Shown here: positions 53,169 through 61,963 of the stretch, piece after piece
Layout of the letters: each line of letters opens with the position of its first letter
Numbering within the stretch: position 1 is the stretch's first letter
Source of the DNA: Olleya sediminilitoris
Lineage (GTDB): Bacteria; Bacteroidota; Bacteroidia; Flavobacteriales; Flavobacteriaceae
Direction: 5' to 3'
DNA: 64,000 nt
Assembly: GCF_016785945.1 (NCBI RefSeq)
Contig: NZ_JAEMEF010000015.1
Span: 1 to 64,000, forward strand
Translations under genes and position numbers: made by a program
The notes under the pieces: model-generated
The model's database searches: none
Told to the model about the DNA's origin: nothing
The model's input: only the letters and a program-made list of their open reading frames with translations

Positions 53169-54113
53169 TTAAAAATCTACTACTACACCTATACCCAAAA
53201 GTTGTTTCCATTGTATAGAGGCTCCTTTTTCTACAAATTCGTCTTCAACTTCAGTTTCTTCAATTATTTTAATGTCATTATCGTATTTTAGATGAGATCC
53301 TAACGTTGCTTTTACAAAATCATTGACTTTAAAATCAAACACGACTTCCCAATCGACATCAATGTTTCCGAAACTATTTAAATAATCTGTATAAAAGCTT
53401 AATCTGTTTTTTATGTAAATATTTTCAAGCACTTCTGTTTCGTATGAATTGGTTAAAAGTATACCCATTTCGGTACGTGTATTTTCACCATCCTTAATTT
53501 TATTTCCTAAGGCATCATACACAGCTGGTTCTACTCCAAAAGAACCATCATCTGCTAAATCTTGATCTAGAACAAAAGTTGCTTTAAAGGTTAAAGGTGA
53601 CATGTAAAATGACAATTTTTCGATGTTTTTACCATATTCTGCTCCACCTCCTAAAAACAAATAACCAGGAGTCATAAAACTTGAAATTGAATTATCTCTA
53701 TTTGGATAATTAAAACCGTTAGTATACTGTGTTTTAAAATTAAAACGTCCAGAAAAATACCAATTAGTTAATGTGTCTTTTCTAAATCCTAAAGTAGAAA
53801 TTAGCTCAAGCTCGTCTTCTGTTTTTCTTAATCTTTGGTTTTCTTGCTTGTTAACACCATATCGTGTTCTAAGCTCATTAAACCATATTAGATTATTTTT
53901 TTTGTAGCGTAAACTAGACTGAATAGCTAGTAATGCTGAAATTGAATTTGCTCCTCCTGCATTCCAATTAACAAAAGTTACCTCGTTAATATCTACGCCT
54001 AATTTATTTGCTTGTTTCCATGCAGTTGTGTCAACCACTTTTACTTTTGTTACAATTTGTGCTGTCGTAACCTTGATAAAACACATAAAGCACATTATAA
54101 AAATGTATCTCAT
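53169..54113 (-). CDS. DUF3078 outer-membrane-associated protein
   Basis: 314 residues. Signal peptide 1-18. Blocks WKQANKLGVDINEVTFVNWN, AGGANSISALLAIQSSLRYK, NNLIWFNELRTRYGVNKQEN, LGFRKDTLTNWYFSGRFNFK and WKQLLGIGVVVDF are those of DUF3078 and the overall beta-strand pattern is that of an outer-membrane barrel. Function unknown. It follows purM on the same strand, 22 bases after. Confidence 0.88.
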   Translation of the reverse strand: MRYIFIMCFMCFIKVTTAQIVTKVKVVDTTAWKQANKLGVDINEVTFVNWNAGGANSISALLAIQSSLRYKKNNLIWFNELRTRYGVNKQENQRLRKTEDELELISTLGFRKDTLTNWYFSGRFNFKTQYTNGFNYPNRDNSISSFMTPGYLFLGGGAEYGKNIEKLSFYMSPLTFKATFVLDQDLADDGSFGVEPAVYDALGNKIKDGENTRTEMGILLTNSYETEVLENIYIKNRLSFYTDYLNSFGNIDVDWEVVFDFKVNDFVKATLGSHLKYDNDIKIIEETEVEDEFVEKGASIQWKQLLGIGVVVDF

Positions 54114-54135
54114 AGTATAAAATTTAGTTTAGCAT

Positions 54136-55314
54136 TTAATATACAAACGTACCATACTGACTTTCTATTGTCAGTTTTTTTGTTTCCGAAGCTTCAACTT
54201 TACCAATCACCTGAGCATTAACTCCATATGACTTAGAAATTTCAATGATTTGTTCTGCAACTTCAGGAGAGACATATAATTCCATTCTGTGTCCACAATT
54301 AAACACTTGGTACATTTCTTTCCAATCTGTTTTTGATTGCTCTTGGATTAACTTAAATAAAGGTGGAATTGGAAATAAGTTATCTTTTACAACATGTAAG
54401 TTATCTACAAAGTGTAAAATTTTGGTTTGTGCTCCTCCACTACAATGCACCATACCATGTATGTCTTGGCTATTGTACTTTGACAAAATCTCTTTTATAA
54501 TTGGCGCATAAGTCCTTGTTGGAGATAATACTAATTGGCCTGCATCAATAGGAGAATTTTCTACTTTGTCTGTTAATTTAATGTTACCAGAATAAACTAA
54601 ATCTTCAGGTACTGAAGCATCAAAACTTTCAGGATATTTCTTAGCTAAGTAATTATCAAACACATCGTGACGTGCAGACGTTAAACCGTTACTACCCATT
54701 CCTCCGTTATAGCTTTTCTCGTAAGTAGCTTGTCCAAAACTTTCTAACCCAACAATAACATCTCCTGCTTTTATGTTAGCATTATCAATAACATCACTAC
54801 GTTTTATTCTTGCTGTAACTGTAGAGTCTACAATTATTGTTCTAACCAAATCACCAACATCTGCAGTTTCGCCTCCTGTACTATGTATAGTAACTCCAAA
54901 ACTTTTTAAGTCTTCAATTAATTCTTCGGTACCATTGATTATAGCAGAAATAACTTCTCCTGGAATTAGATTTTTATTACGACCAATGGTTGAAGACAAC
55001 ATGATATTATCTGTAGCACCAACACAAAGTAAGTCGTCAATATTCATTATTAATGCATCCTGAGCAATACCTTTCCAAACAGAGACGTCTCCTGTTTCTT
55101 TCCAATACATGTATGCTAAAGAAGATTTTGTTCCTGCTCCATCTGCATGCATAATTAAGCAGTATTGATCATCATTAGTTAAATAATCTGGTACAATCTT
55201 GCAAAAAGCCTTAGGAAATAAGCCTTTGTCAATATTTTTAATTGCATTATGTACATCTTCTTTAGATGCAGATACACCTCTTTGGCTGTAACGTTTTGAA
55301 ATTTCTGAACTCAT
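54136..55314 (-). CDS. purM: phosphoribosylformylglycinamidine cyclo-ligase
   Basis: 392 residues. HADGAGTKSSLAYMYWKETG, WKGIAQDALIMNIDDLLCVG, IHSTGGETADVGDLVRTIIV and VIVGLESFGQATYEKSYNGG are the AIR-synthase core; IHGMVHCSGGAQTKILHF is in the C-terminal half. It converts FGAM to AIR with ATP in purine synthesis. This is the longer Bacteroidota-type version. A canonical promoter lies just upstream (55332-55362), after a small terminator. Confidence 0.94.
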   Translation of the reverse strand: MSSEISKRYSQRGVSASKEDVHNAIKNIDKGLFPKAFCKIVPDYLTNDDQYCLIMHADGAGTKSSLAYMYWKETGDVSVWKGIAQDALIMNIDDLLCVGATDNIMLSSTIGRNKNLIPGEVISAIINGTEELIEDLKSFGVTIHSTGGETADVGDLVRTIIVDSTVTARIKRSDVIDNANIKAGDVIVGLESFGQATYEKSYNGGMGSNGLTSARHDVFDNYLAKKYPESFDASVPEDLVYSGNIKLTDKVENSPIDAGQLVLSPTRTYAPIIKEILSKYNSQDIHGMVHCSGGAQTKILHFVDNLHVVKDNLFPIPPLFKLIQEQSKTDWKEMYQVFNCGHRMELYVSPEVAEQIIEISKSYGVNAQVIGKVEASETKKLTIESQYGTFVY

Positions 55315-55331
55315 TGTGTTGTGTTAAGCAA

Positions 55332-55362
55332 CAAAGATATTTATAAATAAAAAGCACACAAA
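55332..55362 (-). promoter_or_regulatory. promoter of purM
   Basis: On the minus strand TTTG (55362-55359), 19 bases, TATCTTTG (55339-55332): an exact Bacteroidota consensus, 18 bases before the ATG. The -33 box lies inside the stem of the terminator-like hairpin 55350-55378. Confidence 0.65.
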
Positions 55363-55378
55363 TAATATGTGCGCTTTT
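55350..55378 (-). terminator. terminator-like hairpin upstream of purM
   Basis: On the minus strand AAAAGC-CACA, loop, TGTG-GCTTTTT with one mismatch (A:C), followed by TTTATTT. It would end transcription of the short relic frame at 55405-55530. Confidence 0.55.
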
Positions 55379-55404
55379 ATAATTAATTTGATGTTTAGGT
55401 ACAT

Positions 55405-55530
55405 TTATTTCCAATCTGGTATTTTACCATTACTAATTAATAGTGTTCTATTTTCATCTAAATCAAGCGTCATTTTGTAAATATTGTTTTGAGATATACT
55501 ATCGTAAAGCAATCCTTCATTTTTTTCCAC
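55405..55530 (-). pseudogene. 41-codon C-terminal relic
   Basis: GTG to TAA, ending LDLDENRTLLISNGKIPDWK; stops lie immediately upstream, and the peptide reads like the end of a larger protein. A terminator follows. It is most likely what remains of a gene between glnN and purM. Family not recognised. Confidence 0.35.
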
Positions 55531-55580
55531 TTATTACACCCAAGAATATTATTGTTTAACTAGATTTAAATACAAATCAC

Positions 55581-55607
55581 AAAAAAAGCCTCAAATGAGG
55601 CTTTTTT
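55581..55607 (-). terminator. intrinsic terminator after glnN
   Basis: AAAAAAGCCTCA, AA, TGAGGCTTTTTT directly after the glnN stop. Confidence 0.88.
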
Positions 55608-55624
55608 AATTCTTTTATTTTTCT

Positions 55625-57811
55625 TTATTTAGTAAACAGTAACTCTCTGTATTTTGTTAAAGGCCAAAGCTCGTCATCAACTAGCAGCTCTAACTTATCA
55701 CAGTGGTACCTAATATCTTCAAACAAAGACTTGACATTATTACAGTAAGCCATTGCTTTTTTATCCAAATCTTTACTATTATTAGAAGCTTTTCTTGCTG
55801 CTGTCATTTTTGTGACATTTGAATTTATTGAAGCAATATGCTCAGAGATTTCTTCAATTAAATTTAATTGCTCTTGTGCAAACTTTTTAAAGTCTTTACC
55901 ATAAATCTCTTTTAATCCTTTTACATTTTTGATTAAAATGTTTTGATATCTAACTGCTGTTGGTACTACATGGTTACGTGCTATATCACCTAACACACGA
56001 CTTTCAATTTGAATACGCAAAACATATTCTTCTATTTCAATCTCATATCTAGCTTCAGATTCAATTGTATTCATCACACCTAGCTCTTCAAAAAGCTGTA
56101 ATGTTTGTTTCGATATTTTTGCTTTTAAAGCCTCTGGTGTTGTTTTATTATTACTAAGTCCGCGTTTTTTTGCTTCTTTTTCCCAAGCTTCACCATAACC
56201 ATTTCCTTCAAATAAAATATTTTTGGACTTCTTGATATACTCTCTTAAGACATTAAATATAGCATCATCTTTTTTCATATCCTTTTTATCAATCAAGGCA
56301 TCAACCTCAACTTTAAAGTCTATTAATTGTTTAGCGACAATACTATTTAAAACTGTCATTGGGTTAGCACAATTAGCTGTAGATCCTACTGCTCTAAATT
56401 CAAATTTATTTCCTGTAAAAGCAAAAGGAGACGTCCTGTTTCTATCTGTATTGTCCAACAACACATCAGGAATTTTACCAACAACGTTTAGTTTTAAATC
56501 TGTTTTTTCTTCAGGAGACAATTTACCATTAGTCACGTTTTCTAACTCATTTAAAGTCTTAGTTAATTGCTGACCTATGAATACAGAAATAATTGCTGGA
56601 GGTGCCTCGTTTGCTCCTAATCTATGATCATTACTCGCTGAAGCTATAGCTGCACGAAGCAACTCTTCATTATCATTAACTGCTTTTATTGTATTTATAA
56701 AAAAGGTTAAAAACTGAAGATTACTCATTGGTGTTTTTCCTGGTCCTAATAAGTTGACACCTGTATCTGTACTTAAACTCCAGTTATTATGTTTACCAGA
56801 ACCATTAACGCCTGCAAATGGTTTTTCATGAAATAGCACTTTAAAATTATGTCTATCTGCAATTTTATCCATCACATCCATTAGTAATGAATTATGATCT
56901 ACCGCTAAATTAGCTTCGTCAAAAATTGGCGCTAATTCAAATTGATTTGGAGCGACCTCGTTATGTCTTGTTTTAACAGGAATACCTAACAACATACATT
57001 CGGTTTCAAGGTCACGCATGTAAGCCATAGCACGATTAGGGATAGTTCCAAAATAATGATCATCAAGCTGTTGTCCTTTTGCAGGTGCATGACCTAACAA
57101 TGTACGTCCTGTTTGTACAATATCTGGTCTAGACATTGCTAAATCACGATCTATTAAAAAGTATTCTTGCTCCCATCCTAAAGACGCATTCACTTTTTTT
57201 ACATTTTTATCAAAGTATTTACAGACTGCTACAGCTGCGCTATCTACAGCTTGTAGAGCTCTTAATAAAGGGGTTTTATAATCTAACGCTTCACCTGTGT
57301 ATGACACAAAAACGGTTGGTATACATAATGTTGTACCATAAATAAATGCTGGAGATGTTGGATCCCAAGCGGTATACCCTCTAGCTTCAAAAGTGTTTCT
57401 TATTCCTCCATTTGGAAAACTAGACGCATCAGGTTCTTGCTGTACTAATTGTCCTCCTCCAAATTTTTCGATAGCTAATCCACCTCCAATTGTTTCAAAA
57501 AAAGCATCATGCTTTTCAGCTGTTGCTCCTGTTAAAGGTTGAAACCAATGTGTATAATGCGTCGCTCCTTTAGAGATTGCCCATTCTTTCATTCCTGTAG
57601 AAATATGATCAGCTACAACTCGGTCAATTTTTTTACCTAACTGTATAGCATCTCTAACGCTTTCAAAAGCTTCTTTAGTTAAATACTGACGCATTGTGGA
57701 TTCATTAAAGACATTGCTTCCAAAGATTTCAGAACGACGATGGTTTTCTTGGATAACAATCGGTTTATGTTTTAATGATTCTTTTATAGCATGAAATCTT
57801 AATGTTGACAT
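55625..57811 (-). CDS. glnN: glutamine synthetase type III
   Basis: 728 residues, the length of GSIII (about 700-730). FNESTMRQYLTKEAFESVRD, THWFQPLTGATAEKHDAFFE, LGWEQEYFLIDRDLAMSRPD, RHNEVAPNQFELAPIFDEAN, FAGVNGSGKHNNWSLSTDTG and GNKFEFRAVGSTANCANPMT give the metal, ATP and glutamate sites in family order. It makes glutamine from glutamate and ammonia with ATP as a large double-ring enzyme. Divergent from the GSII-type gene. Confidence 0.95.
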   Translation of the reverse strand: MSTLRFHAIKESLKHKPIVIQENHRRSEIFGSNVFNESTMRQYLTKEAFESVRDAIQLGKKIDRVVADHISTGMKEWAISKGATHYTHWFQPLTGATAEKHDAFFETIGGGLAIEKFGGGQLVQQEPDASSFPNGGIRNTFEARGYTAWDPTSPAFIYGTTLCIPTVFVSYTGEALDYKTPLLRALQAVDSAAVAVCKYFDKNVKKVNASLGWEQEYFLIDRDLAMSRPDIVQTGRTLLGHAPAKGQQLDDHYFGTIPNRAMAYMRDLETECMLLGIPVKTRHNEVAPNQFELAPIFDEANLAVDHNSLLMDVMDKIADRHNFKVLFHEKPFAGVNGSGKHNNWSLSTDTGVNLLGPGKTPMSNLQFLTFFINTIKAVNDNEELLRAAIASASNDHRLGANEAPPAIISVFIGQQLTKTLNELENVTNGKLSPEEKTDLKLNVVGKIPDVLLDNTDRNRTSPFAFTGNKFEFRAVGSTANCANPMTVLNSIVAKQLIDFKVEVDALIDKKDMKKDDAIFNVLREYIKKSKNILFEGNGYGEAWEKEAKKRGLSNNKTTPEALKAKISKQTLQLFEELGVMNTIESEARYEIEIEEYVLRIQIESRVLGDIARNHVVPTAVRYQNILIKNVKGLKEIYGKDFKKFAQEQLNLIEEISEHIASINSNVTKMTAARKASNNSKDLDKKAMAYCNNVKSLFEDIRYHCDKLELLVDDELWPLTKYRELLFTK

Positions 57812-57845
57812 ATAAATATTTTAAGTTATTAATTTTACGAATTTA

Positions 57846-57968
57846 CAAAAATAAGCACTCTTAAAATAAGATACCCTAAAAAATACAGGGTTATTAACAG
57901 TCTTTTAATAAATATTACATTTAGACCTCTATTTTTTAATGGGTCAATTTATTTTTATTTTATATTTG
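57846..57968. promoter_or_regulatory. divergent promoters of the two glutamine synthetase genes
   Basis: Minus strand TATTTTTG (57853-57846) serves glnN; plus strand TATATTTG (57961-57968) serves the GSII gene. Between them ACCCT (57873-57877) and AGGGT (57887-57891) form an inverted repeat placed at the -33 region of glnN, a possible operator. Confidence 0.45.
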
Positions 57969-58000
57969 TGTAAACAAATAACTAAAAAAGAGTTTTTATC

Positions 58001-59020
58001 ATGAGTAAATCTAAATTAGAATACATCTGGTTGGATGGCTATTTTCCAACACAAAACATGAGAAGCAAAACTAAAGTTGAAAATGACTTTAGCGGAAAAT
58101 TAGAAGACTGCCCAATCTGGTCTTTTGATGGATCTTCTACAAAACAAGCATCAGGAGGATCTTCTGATTGTCTTTTAAAACCAGTTGCCATTTATCCTGA
58201 TCCTGCAAGAAGAGACGGTTACTTAGTAATGACTGAAGTTTTAAATGCAGATGGAACACCACACGTATCTAATGGAAGAGCGACTATTGAAGATGAAGAT
58301 AATGACTTTTGGTTTGGTTTTGAGCAAGAATACTTTATCATGGATACAAAAACTCAATTACCTCTAGGTTTCCCTATTGGTGGTTATCCTGCACCACAAG
58401 GTATGTACTACTGCTCAGTAGGTGGAAAAAACACTCATGGTAGAAAATTAGTAGAAAAACATGCTGATTTATGTATAGATGCTGGTTTAAACTTTGAAGG
58501 AATTAACCAAGAGGTTGCTTCTGGACAATGGGAATTCCAATTATTTGCTAAAGGTGCAAAAAAAGCTGGTGACGAAATCTGGATTGCAAGATACCTTCTT
58601 GACAGATTAACAGAAGACTATGGTTATTATATAGATTACCACCCAAAGCCATTAGGTAAAGATATGGACTGGAATGGTTCTGGTATGCACGCCAACTTCT
58701 CTAACACTGTTTTAAGAACTTGTGGTAGCCAAGAAACTTACGAGAAAATTTGTGAAGCATTTAGACCAGTAGTTAAAGAGCACATTGCTGTTTATGGAGA
58801 GTTTAACGACCAACGTTTAACTGGTGACCATGAAACTGCTTCTATAAACGATTTCTCATATGGTGTATCTGACAGAGGTGCATCAATACGTATACCAATT
58901 ATTACCGTTGAAAAAGGTTGGAAAGGATGGTTAGAAGACCGTCGTCCAGCATCTAATGGTGATCCATACAAAATTGCAGGTCGTATTATCAAAACGGTAA
59001 AATCTGCAAATATTAGTTAA
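58001..59020 (+). CDS. glutamine synthetase type II (eukaryote-like)
   Basis: 339 residues. The GSII pattern is clear: EYIWLDGYFPTQNMRSKTKV, WSFDGSSTKQASGGSSDCLL, FWFGFEQEYFIMDTKTQLPL, INQEVASGQWEFQLF, WNGSGMHANFSNTVLRTCGS and ASIRIPIITVEKGWKGWLED. GSII is compact and decameric, and lacks the adenylylation site of GSI. It makes glutamine in the cytoplasm. It is divergently arranged with glnN, so nitrogen supply may favour one or the other. Confidence 0.93.
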   Translation: MSKSKLEYIWLDGYFPTQNMRSKTKVENDFSGKLEDCPIWSFDGSSTKQASGGSSDCLLKPVAIYPDPARRDGYLVMTEVLNADGTPHVSNGRATIEDEDNDFWFGFEQEYFIMDTKTQLPLGFPIGGYPAPQGMYYCSVGGKNTHGRKLVEKHADLCIDAGLNFEGINQEVASGQWEFQLFAKGAKKAGDEIWIARYLLDRLTEDYGYYIDYHPKPLGKDMDWNGSGMHANFSNTVLRTCGSQETYEKICEAFRPVVKEHIAVYGEFNDQRLTGDHETASINDFSYGVSDRGASIRIPIITVEKGWKGWLEDRRPASNGDPYKIAGRIIKTVKSANIS

Positions 59021-59047
59021 TATTTGATTACATAGTTAAATCCAACT

Positions 59048-59083
59048 AAAAAGGCTTTCTAAATAACTAGAAAGCCTTTTTTT
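59048..59083. terminator. bidirectional intrinsic terminator
   Basis: AAAAAGGCTTTCTA, six-base loop, TAGAAAGCCTTTTTTT between the convergent GSII and Na+/Ca2+ exchanger genes. Confidence 0.9.
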
Positions 59084-59107
59084 ATATCTTATTGTAATTA
59101 TATTGTT

Positions 59108-60052
59108 TTAACCTTTAAAGACCAAAACAATAAACACACTATATAATATAACCAATGCAAAACCTTTAAACTTATTAATCTCATTACGCTTAGGCAATAA
59201 ACCTAAAGGTAAAATAGCAGCAGCAAATAATAACATCCAAAATATATCTCTAGACAAAATTAGTGGCTCTGTAACAGGAATAGTTTTTATCATAGACGTT
59301 AAACCTAAAACAGATCCAATATTAAAAATGTTAGAACCAATTAAATTACCTAAAGAAATTGCTTTCTCTTTTTTAGCTGCAGCAATTACAGATGCTGCTA
59401 ATTCTGGTACACTTGTACCAATAGCAATCATTGTAACACCTATAACAGCCTCACTAACACCTAAATTTGTTGCAATCTGAGTTGCTCCTTTTACTAGCCA
59501 TTCACTACCAAAATACAACGCAGCAGCACCAATAAGTAACCAAATAATTATTTTAAAATTTGACACAACCGCTAAAGTATCATCCACTTCTTCTAAATCA
59601 TCAGCACTAGGTTTTTGTCCTTTTATTAAATACACTACAAAAATCAATAATGCTGTAAATAACACCATACCTTCAATAGCTATTAATTGATTATCATTCC
59701 ATAAAAAATAATATAAAGCACCAGAAAATAACATCATAATTGGCCATGTCATTCTATAAAAAGACTTATCTATAGCAATAGCACCAACAATTGCTGTAAT
59801 ACCTAAAACTAATCCAATATTAGCAATATTAGATCCTACCACATTATTAATTGCAATTGCAGGACTACCTTTTAAAGCTGCCTGAAGACTTACTAATAAT
59901 TCAGGTGCAGAAGTAGCAAAAGACACTACTGTCATACCTATTACTATTTTAGAAATATTAAGTTTAAAAGACATAGCTACAGATGATCGTACCAAAAACT
60001 CTCCTCCTACTACCAATAATACAAACCCTAAAATAAGAAAGACTATACTCAT
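59108..60052 (-). CDS. Na+/Ca2+ exchanger, CaCA family (YrbG-like)
   Basis: 314 residues with ten transmembrane helices and two inverted halves. Each half carries the alpha repeat: FATSAPELLVSLQAALKG...NVVGSNIANIG and IGTSVPELAASVIAAAKK...NLIGSNIFNIG, containing the Ca2+-binding Glu/Asn residues. It exchanges Ca2+ for Na+ or H+ at the inner membrane. Full length. Convergent with the GSII gene. Confidence 0.93.
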   Translation of the reverse strand: MSIVFLILGFVLLVVGGEFLVRSSVAMSFKLNISKIVIGMTVVSFATSAPELLVSLQAALKGSPAIAINNVVGSNIANIGLVLGITAIVGAIAIDKSFYRMTWPIMMLFSGALYYFLWNDNQLIAIEGMVLFTALLIFVVYLIKGQKPSADDLEEVDDTLAVVSNFKIIIWLLIGAAALYFGSEWLVKGATQIATNLGVSEAVIGVTMIAIGTSVPELAASVIAAAKKEKAISLGNLIGSNIFNIGSVLGLTSMIKTIPVTEPLILSRDIFWMLLFAAAILPLGLLPKRNEINKFKGFALVILYSVFIVLVFKG

Positions 60053-60146
60053 AAATATTAATTTTTAGCGAAGATACATTTTGAATTTTTAATTAAGAAT
60101 TTGACTGTCTATTTTTTACGCTTTCACGGAAATAAAGCCAAGTAAC

Positions 60147-60209
60147 AACTAAAAAAATAGTTAAAAAACTATAAATTTAGTTATATAACTATTTTTTTAG
60201 TTATGTTTG
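60147..60209 (+). promoter_or_regulatory. BlaI-type operator and promoter
   Basis: AACTAAAAAAATAGTTA (60147-60163) and TAACTATTTTTTTAGTT (60186-60202) are a perfect 17-bp inverted repeat, with further ACTA/TAGT half-sites between them (60164-60185). The right arm abuts the -7 box TATGTTTG (60202-60209). BlaI/MecI-type repressors bind such ACTA/TAGT dyads, so this is the likely autoregulatory operator of the next gene. Confidence 0.75.
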
Positions 60210-60236
60210 TTTTGTAATATAAACTTGATACTCAAC

Positions 60237-60596
60237 ATGCAAAAGCTAACAAATAAGGAAGAAGAAATAATGCACATATTATGGAAGCTAGAACACGCTT
60301 TTGTAAAAGACGTTATGGCAGAAATAAAGACAGATAAACCACATTACAACACACTATCTACTATGATAAGAAATCTAGAAGACAAAGGTTATGTTAGTTA
60401 TGAAGCTTTTGGAAAAACACATCGCTACTTCCCTATTGTTACTAAAGAAGCGTATCGTAATAAGTTTATGAATACTGCAATTGACAACTTTTTTAACAGC
60501 TCTTATAAAAACGTCGTTTCGTTTTTTGCTAAAGAAGAAAAAATTAGTGTTGACGAGCTTAAAGAGATTATTCGTTTAATAGAAAATCAAGAATAA
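60237..60596 (+). CDS. BlaI/MecI/CopY-family repressor
   Basis: 119 residues from the ATG at 60237; a TTG ten codons up overlaps the promoter. Winged-helix domain: LTNKEEEIMHILWKLEHAFV, KDVMAEIKTDKPHYNTLSTM, IRNLEDKGYVSYEAFGKTHR. The C-terminal part (FFAKEEKISVDELKEIIRLI) is the dimerisation region. It represses its own operon and others, and is inactivated by proteolysis triggered by the M56 sensor encoded three bases downstream. The conserved cleavage context is not evident. Confidence 0.92.
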   Translation: MQKLTNKEEEIMHILWKLEHAFVKDVMAEIKTDKPHYNTLSTMIRNLEDKGYVSYEAFGKTHRYFPIVTKEAYRNKFMNTAIDNFFNSSYKNVVSFFAKEEKISVDELKEIIRLIENQE

Positions 60597-60598
60597 CC

Positions 60599-61963
60599 AT
60601 GGAATACATTTTAAAAGCTTCGGCAATTATTATATTATTTTACACTTGTTACAAGTTGTTTCTTCAAAGAGAGACCTTTTTTCAAGCCAATCGTTGGTTT
60701 TTATTAATTGGTTTATTCACAGCTATAGCACTACCATTAATCGTAATCCCAATTTATATTGAATACACTCCAACACCCATACAGTACCACCAGACAACAA
60801 ACAACACAACTATTACACAACCTATAATTCAAGAAACAACATTTGATTATTGGACACTACTACCTATTGTTTACCTATTAGGAGCACTGTTTGTGACTAT
60901 AAAAATAACGCTTCAATTTTGGTCATTACACAAGCTATTAAAGCATCAAAAAACAATAAAACAAGGTGCATTTAAACATGTACAAATAAACAAGCAAATT
61001 GCACCTTTTTCTTTTTTTAAAACAATTGTCTACAATCCTTATCAGTTTTCTAAACAAGAATTAAAACATATTATTACTCATGAAAAAATCCATGCATCAC
61101 AAAACCATACAATAGACAACATAATAGCCCAAATAGCAACAATACTATTCTGGTTTAATCCTTGTATTTGGTGGTATAAAAAAGCACTACAACAAAACTT
61201 AGAATTTATAGCAGATCATGAGGCTCAGAACAAAACAGAATGCGCTAAAAGCTATCAAACCGCATTATTAAAAGCTAGTTTAAATACTAGTCAACTAGCA
61301 ATAACCAATAATTTTTATCAATCATTAATCAAAAAACGAATTGTTATGTTACAAAAATCAAAATCAAAAAAAAGCAACCTTTTAAAACTTACAATCATTC
61401 TACCCTTTTTAGCCTTGTTTTTAATGAGTTTTAATACAAAAGAGGTTTATATCGCTAATGCGGAAATACAACAACACCCAGTTAATACCGAAACTTTTAT
61501 TATCACCTCCAAGTCCACTGACCAAGAGATTCAAGCAATTAAAAGCAAACTAGAATCTAAGCTGAACCATTTAGAAGTTAAATTTTCTAACATAAAAAGA
61601 ACCCAAAATCAGGACATTATATCCTTAACAATAGCAACAAAAAACATAGATCAATTTGAGTTTACAAAACATGTTGCTTTTGATAAATTAGATAATTCAC
61701 CTATTAATACTACTATTTTAAAAGTTGTTGACAAACAGTTATTAATAAATAATGACAAAAACAAATCAGTGATTACTATTACAGAAGATTGGATTACAAC
61801 ATCTCCTGTTACCATGAAACAAGCCAGCGGTAATACCAATGTGATACATGTCCCAAATAATGGAGATAACATCAAATTAAAAACAGATAATACAAAAGAA
61901 GAACCTTTAAATGTTGTAAATGGTAAAATTGTAAATAAAAAAGAAACTAACTTAAACACCTAA
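60599..61963 (+). CDS. M56 (BlaR1-type) membrane metallopeptidase, probably cut short
   Basis: 454 residues. Transmembrane helices at about 4-18, 32-53, 85-105 and 262-280; the zincin motif HEKIH at residues 161-165, with the downstream WYKKALQQNLEFIADHEA supplying the third ligand. This is the BlaR1/MecR1-type peptidase that cleaves BlaI-like repressors. After the last helix comes a periplasmic region without a penicillin-binding domain. The frame stays open beyond the TAA at 61961-61963 for 258 codons with further family-like sequence, so the gene is likely interrupted by a nonsense change. The repressor gene lies three bases upstream. Confidence 0.85.
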   Translation: MEYILKASAIIILFYTCYKLFLQRETFFQANRWFLLIGLFTAIALPLIVIPIYIEYTPTPIQYHQTTNNTTITQPIIQETTFDYWTLLPIVYLLGALFVTIKITLQFWSLHKLLKHQKTIKQGAFKHVQINKQIAPFSFFKTIVYNPYQFSKQELKHIITHEKIHASQNHTIDNIIAQIATILFWFNPCIWWYKKALQQNLEFIADHEAQNKTECAKSYQTALLKASLNTSQLAITNNFYQSLIKKRIVMLQKSKSKKSNLLKLTIILPFLALFLMSFNTKEVYIANAEIQQHPVNTETFIITSKSTDQEIQAIKSKLESKLNHLEVKFSNIKRTQNQDIISLTIATKNIDQFEFTKHVAFDKLDNSPINTTILKVVDKQLLINNDKNKSVITITEDWITTSPVTMKQASGNTNVIHVPNNGDNIKLKTDNTKEEPLNVVNGKIVNKKETNLNT

